Source: Jatrophihabitans sp.
GTDB taxonomy: Bacteria; Actinomycetota; Actinomycetes; Mycobacteriales; Jatrophihabitantaceae
DNA length: 64,000 nt
Reading direction: 5' to 3'
Assembly (NCBI GenBank): GCA_036399055.1
Contig: DASWNX010000025.1
Coordinates: forward strand, 1 to 64,000
The translations under genes and the position numbers were made by a program. Positions 18,630 through 27,027 of the stretch are shown here, in pieces. Numbering within the stretch: position 1 is the first letter of the stretch; each line of letters begins with the position of its first letter. The notes beneath the pieces are model-generated. The model was not told the origin of the DNA. It ran no database searches and saw nothing but the letters and a program-made list of their open reading frames with translations.

Positions 18630-18713
18630 GTCAGCTGGCCCCTGCGGTCGTCCTGAGAGAGGGCGGGCAGCCAGACCACGCCGAAGCCGCCCTGTGCGAG
18701 GTAGGTTAGCGCG

Positions 18714-19508
18714 ATGTCAGCTTCGGCCGATCCGCTGTCTGCGGCCGTGGAAGCGCTGCGGTCCGCCGGCTGCGTCTTCGCCGAGGAAGAGGCACGCCTG
18801 CTCTGCGCCGCCGCGCGCACTCCGGACGAGCTGGCTGACCTGGTCCGCAGGCGGTCCGCCGGCCTGCCGTTGGAGGTGCTGCTGGGCTGGGCGCAGTTCT
18901 GCGGTGTGCGGGTGGCGGTGGACCCCGGTGTGTTCGTTCCCCGCCAGCGCACCGCATACCTGGTCGAGCAAGCCGTGGCGCGGGCCCGGGCCGGCGCCGT
19001 CGTGCTCGACCTGTGCTGCGGCACCGGCGCCCTCGGGCTGGCGATCGCGGCGTCGCTGGGGCGACTGGAGCTGCACGCCTGCGACCTGGAGCCGGCCGCG
19101 GTCGCCTGCGCCCGCCGCAATCTGGCCCCGATCGGTGGCCGGGTGTACGCCGGTGACCTCTACCAGCCGTTGCCAGCCACGCTGCGAGGCCGGGTCGAGG
19201 TGCTGGTCGCCAACGCGCCGTACGTGCCCACCGAGGCCATCGCGCTGATGCCTGCCGAAGCCCGCGACCACGAGCCCCGGCTGGCCCTCGACGGCGGTCC
19301 GGATGGTCTCGACGTCCAGCGGCGGGTGGCAGCCGACGCGCCCCGGTGGCTGGCGCCGGGCGGCAGCCTGCTGATCGAGACCGGTCCAGGCCAGGCCACC
19401 CAGACCGCTGAGGCCGTCGCCGAGGCTGGGCTCGACACCCGAATCACGCATTCCCCACGACTGGGGTGCACCGTGGTGGTAGGCGAGCTGCCTGCGTCAC
19501 AGCGTTGA
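18714..19508 (+). CDS. PrmC/HemK-related N5-glutamine methyltransferase
   Basis: 264 residues. A short N-terminal helical domain with GLPLEVLLGWAQFCG and the family block VFVPRQRTAYLVEQA is followed by a Rossmann SAM-binding domain with LDLCCGTGALGLA at about 98-110. The substrate motif is NAPY (167-170) where canonical PrmC has NPPY; this change and the short N-terminus place it in the PrmC-related subgroup rather than as the main release-factor methyltransferase. It would methylate a glutamine side-chain amide on a protein target that I cannot name. It sits alone, divergent from the crcB pair. Confidence 0.8.
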   Translation: MSASADPLSAAVEALRSAGCVFAEEEARLLCAAARTPDELADLVRRRSAGLPLEVLLGWAQFCGVRVAVDPGVFVPRQRTAYLVEQAVARARAGAVVLDLCCGTGALGLAIAASLGRLELHACDLEPAAVACARRNLAPIGGRVYAGDLYQPLPATLRGRVEVLVANAPYVPTEAIALMPAEARDHEPRLALDGGPDGLDVQRRVAADAPRWLAPGGSLLIETGPGQATQTAEAVAEAGLDTRITHSPRLGCTVVVGELPASQR

Positions 19509-19511
19509 CTC

Positions 19512-19759
19512 CGCGGGCGCCAGCAAACGCAGAACCGGGTCCGCTGATGGTCGGGCCGGCCGGGGGAGTGACGTGGATGAACCGGTGAGTCACACGCGGT
19601 GATGCCCTTCCTGTGGAGGGCTTAAGCGGCTTGACAGGTCCGGCCAGGCCGAGTCACGATCGAGTGGCTGGGCGGGCTGAGCCATGCGCCGAACCAGATG
19701 CGTGGCGCCAACAGAGGCGCTTGCGGCATCTCAGCTCACAGTCCTACGGGGGATCTGCT
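19512..19759 (+). other. 248-bp leader upstream of the secreted phosphoesterase
   Basis: No gene is supported here. The stretch holds several short complementary segments, including CCTGT...ACAGG at about 19610-19640 and GGCGCC-centred repeats at about 19710-19720, so the transcript leader may fold. It has fragments (CCGGGGGA, GCCGAACC) reminiscent of actinobacterial c-di-AMP riboswitches found before secreted cell-wall enzymes, but the conserved pseudoknot sequence is not recognisable. An in-frame GTG at 19613 could extend the next gene into this stretch, but the added residues look nothing like a signal peptide. Confidence 0.25.
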
Positions 19760-22303
19760 TTGTTGTCTTCATCTCGTGCTGCCGACTCTCCGAGCCGCCC
19801 CAGCCGGCGCCGCCGCTGGCCGGTCCGGGCCGGCGTCGGCCTGGTGGCGCTCGGCTCGATCGTGGCCTCGACTCTGCTGGCAGCGCCGTCGGCGACGGCC
19901 GCCAGTTCGACGCTGACGCGCTATCCCTACCTGACCGACCTGACGACGACCTCGGTGCAGGTCACCTTCGACACCAGCGTCAAGGTGGCCAGTGCCGCCA
20001 ACGCCGTTCAGTGGGGAACGCCCAGCGGAGACACCGGCTGCACGCTGACCTCGAGCTCGATGACCAGCGCGAACAACACGGTGAACGCGCCGATCACGGT
20101 GGCCGGTGTCGTGGAGTACCAGACGTCGGTGCGGATCACCGGCCTGACTGCCGGCACGACCTACTGCTATCGGATCTTCACCGGCGGCTCGGCGCCGGTC
20201 GACCTGCTGGAGACCGATGTGGCTCCGCGGTTCACCACGATGAGCCACAGCGGTGAGTTCAGCTTCGCGGTGCTGGGGGACTGGGGTGACAACAGCATCG
20301 CCAACGGCGTGAACCAGAAGAACGTCGACGCCCAGATCGCCGCGAGCGGCGTGAAGTTCGCGGTCTCCACCGGTGACATCGCCTACCAGAACGGCAGCCA
20401 GAACAACTACGGAAACCTGGTGGCGACCGGCCCCGGCGTGAGTCAGGTCTTCGGAGCCGACTACTGGAAGGTCCCCGGCGCGTCTATCCCGATGTTCGCG
20501 ACGAGCGGCAATCACGGCCGCAACGCCACCTTCCTGCAGAACTGGAAGCAGGCGGCGGTGGTCGCGGCCTCCAGCGGCAAGTACACGATGGAGACCTACT
20601 CCGGAATCGATGACACCGCGCCGGCCAGTTACCCCTCGGTCTGGTACGCCTTCAACTCCGGCGGCGCCCGCTTCTACATCCTCAACGCCGACTGGAACGA
20701 CAGCAACGTAGGGACCGCTCCGGGCGGCGCCTACCAGGTCGACCGTGACTACCACTGGCAGCCGAGCAGCCCCGAGTACCAGTGGCTCAAGGCAGACCTG
20801 GAACAGAACACCAACAGCGTCAAGTTCGCGTTCTTCCACTATCCGCTGCGGGCCGACAGCGCCACCGAAGGCGATGACCGCTACCTGCAGAACGATCCGA
20901 ACACCCCGACCTCGATCGACTCGCTCGAGGGCCTGCTGGCCAACAACGGGGTGGATCTCGCCTTCAACGGCCACGCTCACATCTACCAGCGCAACTACGC
21001 CCCGCCCGGCGGTGTGACCAGCTACGTCACCGGCGGCGGCGGCGCCAAGGTCGCGCCGGTGAGCGGATGCGCCACCACCGACGCCTACGCCATCGGCTGG
21101 TCCACCAGCAGCGCCTCGGGCAGCAGGTGCGGCGCCGCGACGGCGCCCACCTCGATCGGGCAGGTCTATCACTTCCTCAAGGTCACCGTCAGCGGCGCGA
21201 CCGTGACCGTCACGCCGACCGACTCGACCGGCGCGACCTTCGACCCGATGACCTACAACTTCACCCGCAACACCTCGGCGCCGGCGGCTCCCACCGGCCT
21301 GGCGGCCGCCATGTCGGGGACCGCGGTCAGGCTGAGCTGGACCGCCAGCGCCAGCAGCGACTCCAGCGCCCAGGACATCTACCGCGACGGCCGGTGGCTG
21401 GCCACCGTCGGGCCGAAGGTGACCTCCTACAGCGACACCGCGCCGGTGTCCGGGGCCAGCTACACCGTCCGGGCGCACGACCTGCTCGGCAACCAGTCCG
21501 GTGACAGCACGCCGGCCAGCGGGCCGGTCGACAGCACGCCACCGAGCGCGCCAGGCAACCTGACAGCCACCGCGACCGGGCCCACCTCGGTGCGACTGAA
21601 CTGGACCGCCAGCTCGGACAACTTCGGCGTCACCGGCTACGAGGTCTACCGCGACTCGGCCACCACGCCGCTGGCGACGCTGGGCGCAAGTGCCACCAGC
21701 TACACCGACACGACGGCGGACGCTGAGCAGACCTACACCTACACGGTCAAGGCCAAGGACGCGGTCGGCAACGCTGCCAGCGCCACCTCGGCGCCGGTGA
21801 CCACGCCGGCCGCCGACGGCGCCGTCACGACCACAGTGCTGGCCAGCGACGACGTGACGATCGCTCAGGCGAGTCCGACAACGCAGCCCAGCGCCACCGC
21901 CACCCGGGTGAGCGCCGACGGCAGCCCGGTCGCCGACGCGGTGCTGCAGTTCAAGCCCACCCTGCCCAGCGGTTGCACCGTGACCAAGGCGCAGCTGAGC
22001 CTGACCGTGGGCAACGGCACGGACAACAACTCGGTCAAGGGCGGCGACCTCTACCTCACCGACAACTCCACCTGGGCGCAGTCGGCGGTGAGCTGGGACA
22101 CCGCGCCCCAGCGAGTGGGTGCCGCTTTCTCCAGCCAGGGGGCGGTGGCCCTCAGCCAAACCATCACAGTCGACCTGACCGGCAGGGTCAACCCGGGCGA
22201 GCCATTCACGATCCGGGTAGGCAACACCAGCGGGGACGCGGCGGCGTACTACTCCAGAGAGGGATCGGCGACCCTCGGCCCGCGCCTGACCGTGACCTGT
22301 TGA
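19760..22303 (+). CDS. secreted metallophosphoesterase with FN3 and CBM96/DNRLRE domains
   Basis: 847 residues from TTG 19760 (next codon also TTG), chosen because GGGGGA lies 6 bp upstream and the protein then begins with an Arg-rich segment and a signal peptide ending in APSATA. After an N-terminal purple-acid-phosphatase-like beta domain (STLTRYPYLTDLTTTSVQVTF) comes a metallophosphoesterase: GDWGD at 173-177, GDIAYQNG, GNHGRN, FFHYPL and GHAHIYQRN at about 404. Two fibronectin type III repeats follow (nt about 21280-21810), then a C-terminal DNRLRE/CBM96 module (about 21830-22300) of the sort that binds polysaccharide. The GNHE motif reads GNHG here. Likely an extracellular phosphatase or phosphodiesterase held on a polymer. 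Confidence 0.82.
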   Translation: MLSSSRAADSPSRPSRRRRWPVRAGVGLVALGSIVASTLLAAPSATAASSTLTRYPYLTDLTTTSVQVTFDTSVKVASAANAVQWGTPSGDTGCTLTSSSMTSANNTVNAPITVAGVVEYQTSVRITGLTAGTTYCYRIFTGGSAPVDLLETDVAPRFTTMSHSGEFSFAVLGDWGDNSIANGVNQKNVDAQIAASGVKFAVSTGDIAYQNGSQNNYGNLVATGPGVSQVFGADYWKVPGASIPMFATSGNHGRNATFLQNWKQAAVVAASSGKYTMETYSGIDDTAPASYPSVWYAFNSGGARFYILNADWNDSNVGTAPGGAYQVDRDYHWQPSSPEYQWLKADLEQNTNSVKFAFFHYPLRADSATEGDDRYLQNDPNTPTSIDSLEGLLANNGVDLAFNGHAHIYQRNYAPPGGVTSYVTGGGGAKVAPVSGCATTDAYAIGWSTSSASGSRCGAATAPTSIGQVYHFLKVTVSGATVTVTPTDSTGATFDPMTYNFTRNTSAPAAPTGLAAAMSGTAVRLSWTASASSDSSAQDIYRDGRWLATVGPKVTSYSDTAPVSGASYTVRAHDLLGNQSGDSTPASGPVDSTPPSAPGNLTATATGPTSVRLNWTASSDNFGVTGYEVYRDSATTPLATLGASATSYTDTTADAEQTYTYTVKAKDAVGNAASATSAPVTTPAADGAVTTTVLASDDVTIAQASPTTQPSATATRVSADGSPVADAVLQFKPTLPSGCTVTKAQLSLTVGNGTDNNSVKGGDLYLTDNSTWAQSAVSWDTAPQRVGAAFSSQGAVALSQTITVDLTGRVNPGEPFTIRVGNTSGDAAAYYSREGSATLGPRLTVTC

Positions 22304-22322
22304 GCCGCCTGTCCCTCCTGGG

Positions 22323-23393
22323 TCAGTCGGGCGGTCCCACACGGGGCTGGCCGTCGACCCAGGTGAGGGGTTCCATCCAGAGCTGGCGGCCGGGCACGGT
22401 GGAGCCGATGGCATCGGGCGGCCAGGCGTGGAAGAACATCACGCTGGAGCCGTCGGGCAGGTCGAGCACGAAGTTGTGCCCGGGTCCGGCCGCCGCCGGG
22501 GCAGAGCTGAGCAACGGCTCGGCGGACCGGTCGGCGCAGGGGCCGGTCGGGCCTTGGCAGCTGGCGTAGCCGACGGCGTACTTGTCCGAGCCGTAGTCGT
22601 TGGCGGAGTAGAACAAGAAGTACCTGCCGTCATGGCTGACCATCTCGGGCGCCTCGATGAGGTTGCCCTGCCAGGACTTGGTGTTGGTCAGCAGCGCGAC
22701 CGGCGCGCCTGGCAGGCTGGCCGCGTCCGGGCTGAGTCGCTGCGCCCACAGCTGGACCGGCTTGCCACAGCAGTTGCCGTCGTTCTTCCAGTACAGGTAC
22801 AGCGCGCCGTCAGCGGCCCGGATCGGGTTGGGGTCGATCGAGCCGCCCAACTCGACCTGGCAGACCAGCGGAGCGCGACGGTCATCGACGAACGGCCCGC
22901 CAGGCTTGTCCGACTGCGCCCGGCCGATGCACTGCTTGCCTGAGGTCTGGTCCTGCTCGGTGTAGAACAGGACGTACTTGCCGCCGACCGCCAGCACCTC
23001 CGGCGCCCAGGTCTTTCCGCCGCTGGCCCAGCTGCCCAGTCGCGGCAGGGCGTCGGGTGCCGGGCTCCAGCGTGTCAGGTCGGGCGAGGTGAGCACCTGG
23101 ACGTTGGAGCCGCCGCCCTGGGTGCCGTAGGCGTAGTACTGGGCGCCGACCCGCAGCACCGCCGGGTCGGGAAAGTCCTGGTCATACACCGGGTTCTGAT
23201 ACGCCCGCCCGAGCACCGTCCCGGCAGCCGCCGACGCCGAACCAGGGGCCTCGGCCGCGGCGCTGGACTGCCTGCCGCCGGGGGAGGCGGGCTGTGACTT
23301 TCCACTCTCACAGCCCGCGGCCAGAATGGCGGCGATCGACGTCGCGGTGAACACCCAGAGCCGCCGAGGGGCAGCTGGTCGCGTTTTCCGCAC
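22323..23393 (-). CDS. GH43-like glycoside hydrolase lipoprotein
   Basis: 356 residues with a lipoprotein signal peptide (lipobox LAAGC, Cys28). The five-bladed propeller of family 43 is suggested by NPVYDQDFPDPAVLR (general base Asp76), SIDPN (Asp187) and IEAPEM (general acid Glu247), the Asp-Asp-Glu triad typical of arabinanases and xylosidases. Six Cys beyond the lipidated one may form disulfides, including the unusual NCCGK. It would be anchored outside the membrane and act on arabino- or xylo-oligosaccharides. It is convergent with the phosphoesterase (20 bp apart). A perfect TACAACGTTGTA palindrome lies 39 bp upstream of the start, suggesting control by a LacI-type sugar regulator. Confidence 0.82.
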   Translation of the reverse strand: MRKTRPAAPRRLWVFTATSIAAILAAGCESGKSQPASPGGRQSSAAAEAPGSASAAAGTVLGRAYQNPVYDQDFPDPAVLRVGAQYYAYGTQGGGSNVQVLTSPDLTRWSPAPDALPRLGSWASGGKTWAPEVLAVGGKYVLFYTEQDQTSGKQCIGRAQSDKPGGPFVDDRRAPLVCQVELGGSIDPNPIRAADGALYLYWKNDGNCCGKPVQLWAQRLSPDAASLPGAPVALLTNTKSWQGNLIEAPEMVSHDGRYFLFYSANDYGSDKYAVGYASCQGPTGPCADRSAEPLLSSAPAAAGPGHNFVLDLPDGSSVMFFHAWPPDAIGSTVPGRQLWMEPLTWVDGQPRVGPPD

Positions 23394-23431
23394 TGGACAG
23401 CCTTTCTCCGAGGATCGTTCTCAGCGCGTTT

Positions 23432-23443
23432 TACAACGTTGTA
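23432..23443. promoter_or_regulatory. LacI-family-type operator palindrome
   Basis: TACAACGTTGTA is a perfect 12-bp palindrome centred on CG, as is usual for LacI/GalR-family operators. It lies 39 bp upstream of the GH43-like lipoprotein gene and over 230 bp from the subtilase start, so it most likely controls the former. No lacI-type gene is in the window. Confidence 0.5.
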
Positions 23444-23530
23444 CAGCAAGCGTTATCAGGCGGCGCGAAAAGCTGCCCTCCTTTGATAGTGACCGAACTC
23501 GCCGAGCCAGGCCAAACCCCCGCACGTACT

Positions 23531-23552
23531 GGTGCCACGTTCAAGTGGCACC
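23531..23552. repeat. perfect inverted repeat in the GH43/subtilase divergent region
   Basis: GGTGCCAC-6 nt-GTGGCACC, an 8-bp perfect stem. With no T-run and a position before the predicted subtilase promoter, it is more likely a protein-binding site than a terminator. Confidence 0.35.
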
Positions 23553-23602
23553 GACGTGACCAACCTGACATAAGGTGTCTACCGGATGTATTCGCCTTCA
23601 CC

Positions 23603-23632
23603 TTGACCTAATGCTCTAGGCATGAATGAATA
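23603..23632 (+). promoter_or_regulatory. candidate sigma70-type promoter of the subtilase gene
   Basis: TTGACC (23603-23608) and TGAATA (23627-23632) with an 18-bp spacer, 45 bp upstream of the subtilase start. The local sequence is AT-rich for this window. Confidence 0.35.
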
Positions 23633-23677
23633 GCTAACGTCGTACAAACCTCCCAACCCTTTTGCAAGGTGGAATGC

Positions 23678-26600
23678 ATGCATATTTCGCGTGGTTCGAG
23701 GACTCGCCGTGGCACGGTGGCCCTCACAGCGCTCGGCGCGCTTGTCGCAGCCGGCGTCTCCGCACCGTCGGCCTTCGGCGCTTCCAGCGCCACAGCCGGC
23801 TCGGCCAAGCACTCCCAGCTCGGCAAGCACGACCGGGAACTGCTGGCCAACGCCACGGCCAAGGGCGCGTCGACCGCGACCCTGCTCATCGCCGCGGCGC
23901 CCGGCAAGAACAACACCGTCATCAGCGGCCTGAAGTCACTCGGCGCGGTGATCAGCAAGGCCGACGGCGATGTGAGCTACATCCGCGCGATCGTGCCGCT
24001 GAGCAAGATCGAGACGGCAGCCAACCTGTCCGGCATCGTGGCCGCTGACCTCGACGAGGTCATCGCCCTCGACGACCCGACCCCGCAGGGCACGCAGTCG
24101 CCCACCCCGCAGGCGCCTCCGAACGCCAGCACTCCTCGTGACAACGCCTACATGCCTGTCGGCGACACCGGCGCGGCCGCCTTCACCGCGGCCAACCCGA
24201 CCTGGGACGGCCGGGGCACCACCATCGGCATCCTCGACACCGGTATCGACCTCGATCACCCCGCCCTGTCGACCACCACGACCGGCGAGCGCAAGATCAC
24301 CGACTGGGTGACCGCGACCGACCCGTTCACCGACGACGACCCCACCTGGCTGAACATGGCCACCCAGGTAAGCGGCCCGGCGTTCAGCTTCGGCGGCGTT
24401 AGCTACACCGCCCCGGCCGGCGCCTACCGGACCGCCACCTTCATCGAGGGCGACTCCCGCCTCGGTGGCGAGGTCGGCAGCGACGTCAACCGCGACGGCG
24501 ACACCACCGACAAGTTCGGCGTGCTGTGGGACCCCACCGCCAACACCGTGCGCGTCGACGCCAACCAGAACAACAACTTCTCCGACGACGCCGCGATGAC
24601 CGACTACGCGACGAAGTTCGACGTCGGCCACTTCGGCGTCGACAACCCCGCGACGCTGGTCAACGACTCGATGCCGTTCGTGGTGCAGATCGACGGCAAG
24701 AACAAGTACGTCAACATCGGCATCGTCTCCGGCCTGCACGGCAGCCACGTCGCAGGCATCACCGCCGCCAACCGGATGTTCGGTGGCGAGATGTCCGGAG
24801 CGGCGCCCGGCGCGAAGCTCAAGTCCGTCCGGGTCTGCATGTTCATCACCGGCTGCACCAACCACGCCCTGATCGAGGGCATGACCTTCATCGCCAAGCA
24901 GGGCAACGTCGACGTGATCAACATGTCGATCGGCGGCCTGCCGGCGCTCAATGACGGCAACAACACCCGGGCGGTCCTCTACAACCGCCTGATCGAGCAG
25001 TACAACGTGCAGATCTTCATCTCGGCCGGCAACAGCGGCTCGGGCATCAACACCATCGGCGACCCGGCGGCAGCCTCCAAGGTCGTGGCTGTCGGTTCCT
25101 ACGTCAGCAAGGAGACCTGGCAGAAGAACTACGGTTCGGACTCCAGCTTCGTCGACAACCTGCACGGCTTCTCATCGCGTGGTCCCCGTGAAGACGGCGG
25201 ATTCAAGCCGCAGATCGTCGCGCCCGGCGCTGCGGTCTCGACCACTCCGATGTGGGAAGCGCCCTCTCCGGTGGCCGGCACCTACCTGCTGCCCGCCGGT
25301 TACGGCATGGCCAACGGAACCTCGATGGCCGCACCCCAGTCAGCCGGCGCTGCCGCGCTGCTGGTGAGCGCGGCCAAGCAGGCCGGCGTGCAGAGCCAGC
25401 CGGCTCAGCTTCGCCAGGCAATCACGTCCTCGGCCCGCTACCTGCCGCGTTACGGCGCCTTCGAGCAGGGCAACGGCCTGTTCAACGTCCCCGCGGCGTG
25501 GAACCTGTTGAAGACCAACCTCAAGCCGATCGACATCACGTCCTCGGTCGAGGTCAACACCCTTCTCTCGGACTTCCTGGCGACCCCGGGCCGCGGCGAG
25601 GGAATCTATGACCGTGAAGGCGTCAAGGCCGGCGACAACTACGTCCGGACCTACACCTTCACTCGCACCTCCGGTAGCGGCGGCACCACGGCCTTCAACC
25701 TGAGCTGGGTCGGCAACGACGGCACCTTCAGCACCGCGGCGACGTCCATCGCGCTGCCGCTGAACTCGCCGGTCACGCTGGCTGTCAACGTCAACCCGAC
25801 GGGCGCCGGCGCGCACTCGGCGATCCTGAACCTCGACGACCCGTCGACGGCCGGCATCGACGGGCAGACGCTGAACACCGTGGTCGCGGCTGAGCAGTTC
25901 ACCGCGGCGAACAACTACTCCATCGCGCACTCGGGCACGATCGGTCGCAACCAGGTCACCAGCTACTTCTACAACGTCCCGGCCAACACGCCGGCGTTCA
26001 AGGTGGACATGGCCGGTGGCGGCGCCACTCCGGGCGCCGGGCAGATCCGCTTCCTGCGGTTCCACCCGTACGGCACCGGTGTCGACGCCAACTCCTCGCT
26101 GAGCTGCTACAACCCCTCAGCCGGAACCTGTGTCGGCTCGCCGACCAGCCGCACGACCAGCAACCCCCAGGCCGGCGTCTGGGAGGTCACGGTGGAGGCT
26201 CGGCGGACCTCGGATGCCGAGAACGCCCCCTACACCCTGACGGCCTCGATCTTGGGCGCGACCGTGTCGCCCAACCCCGACACCATCGCGTCGGCAACGA
26301 TCGGGACCCCGGTGGCTCGCAGTTACACGCTGAAGAACATCTTCGGTGAGTTCACCGGTCGGGCGACCGGGTCCACGCTCGGCAGTGCCCGGATCCAAAC
26401 GCCGACCATCGCAAACCTGGCCTCACAGCAGCGCCAGGTGACGGTCACCCCCGGCTCCACCTCGCTGCGTGCCACCATCGGCGGCACCAGTGACCCGGCG
26501 GCCGACCTCGATCTCTTCGTCTACAACTGCACGACCGGCAGCTGCGTGCTGGCTGGCCAGTCGGCAGACGGTGACAGCGAGGAGTCGGTGACCATCGCCA

Positions 26601-26890
26601 ACCCGGCGGCTGGAGTCTGGGTGACCCTGGTCGACGGCTTCGCGGTTCCGGCAGGCTCCACCACGTTCAACTACATCGACGTGTTCACCAACTCTGCCTT
26701 CGGCACGGTTGCGGTGACCGACGCGAACGCGGTGCGGCCGGCCAACGCCGAGTGGACCGTGCCCGGATCGGTGACCGCGAACGCGGCGCCGGCTTCGGGA
26801 CGGGTGCTGCTGGGCGCTGTCCAGGTGCGCACTGACACGAACGTGTTGGTGGGCTCCGGCGACGTGGTGGTGCAGAGCGTCACCCCGTAG
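23678..26890 (+). CDS. secreted subtilisin-like serine protease (S8)
   Basis: 1070 residues from ATG 23678, preferred over GTG 23669 because AAGGTGGA lies at the right distance. A signal peptide ends near SAPSAFGA. An I9-like propeptide follows (about 45-130), then the S8 domain with Asp187 (ILDTGID), His354 (GLHGSHVAG), oxyanion Asn452 (ISAGNSG) and Ser549 (GTSMAAP). The insert between Asp and His is about 165 residues, very long for the family, with Asp/Asn-rich stretches (DVNRDGDTT, DANQNNN) that may bind calcium. The C-terminal 400 residues are beta-rich and resemble two pre-peptidase C-terminal domains. A strong terminator follows. Likely an extracellular nutrient or processing protease. 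Confidence 0.92.
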   Translation: MHISRGSRTRRGTVALTALGALVAAGVSAPSAFGASSATAGSAKHSQLGKHDRELLANATAKGASTATLLIAAAPGKNNTVISGLKSLGAVISKADGDVSYIRAIVPLSKIETAANLSGIVAADLDEVIALDDPTPQGTQSPTPQAPPNASTPRDNAYMPVGDTGAAAFTAANPTWDGRGTTIGILDTGIDLDHPALSTTTTGERKITDWVTATDPFTDDDPTWLNMATQVSGPAFSFGGVSYTAPAGAYRTATFIEGDSRLGGEVGSDVNRDGDTTDKFGVLWDPTANTVRVDANQNNNFSDDAAMTDYATKFDVGHFGVDNPATLVNDSMPFVVQIDGKNKYVNIGIVSGLHGSHVAGITAANRMFGGEMSGAAPGAKLKSVRVCMFITGCTNHALIEGMTFIAKQGNVDVINMSIGGLPALNDGNNTRAVLYNRLIEQYNVQIFISAGNSGSGINTIGDPAAASKVVAVGSYVSKETWQKNYGSDSSFVDNLHGFSSRGPREDGGFKPQIVAPGAAVSTTPMWEAPSPVAGTYLLPAGYGMANGTSMAAPQSAGAAALLVSAAKQAGVQSQPAQLRQAITSSARYLPRYGAFEQGNGLFNVPAAWNLLKTNLKPIDITSSVEVNTLLSDFLATPGRGEGIYDREGVKAGDNYVRTYTFTRTSGSGGTTAFNLSWVGNDGTFSTAATSIALPLNSPVTLAVNVNPTGAGAHSAILNLDDPSTAGIDGQTLNTVVAAEQFTAANNYSIAHSGTIGRNQVTSYFYNVPANTPAFKVDMAGGGATPGAGQIRFLRFHPYGTGVDANSSLSCYNPSAGTCVGSPTSRTTSNPQAGVWEVTVEARRTSDAENAPYTLTASILGATVSPNPDTIASATIGTPVARSYTLKNIFGEFTGRATGSTLGSARIQTPTIANLASQQRQVTVTPGSTSLRATIGGTSDPAADLDLFVYNCTTGSCVLAGQSADGDSEESVTIANPAAGVWVTLVDGFAVPAGSTTFNYIDVFTNSAFGTVAVTDANAVRPANAEWTVPGSVTANAAPASGRVLLGAVQVRTDTNVLVGSGDVVVQSVTP

Positions 26891-26912
26891 TAAATAAGCG
26901 CACTACAACGAC

Positions 26913-26943
26913 AAGGCCCCGCCGGGCAATCCGGCGGGGCCTT
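26913..26943 (+). terminator. intrinsic terminator-like hairpin after the subtilase gene
   Basis: A 13-bp perfect stem (AAGGCCCCGCCGG paired with CCGGCGGGGCCTT) with a 5-nt loop, starting 22 bp after the stop. It is followed by GCCGC rather than a T-run, which is common in high-GC actinobacteria. It may also serve the convergent crtB-like gene. Confidence 0.85.
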
Positions 26944-27027
26944 GCCGCGTTCGCGTCCGCCCTCAAGCGGATGCGGCTCGAACGCATAGCGAGCACGCTG
27001 GCGCTGCCCAGCCGGGCGCAGGTCGGT

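Noticed and set aside
18630..18713. Possible fluoride riboswitch before the crcB pair
   Set aside because: The conserved GGNGAUGG and the pseudoknot-forming sequences are not present in the 84-bp gap on the minus strand.
19512..19759. A definite c-di-AMP riboswitch call
   Set aside because: Only short fragments agree; the conserved CAGCUAACCUCGUAGGC-type 3' element is missing, so I listed it only as a leader worth checking.
19769..22414. An open frame of over 800 codons on the minus strand opposite the secreted phosphoesterase
   Set aside because: Its product is Arg/Gly/Val-rich without motifs, while the plus strand encodes a complete recognisable protein. Long antisense frames are expected in high-GC DNA.
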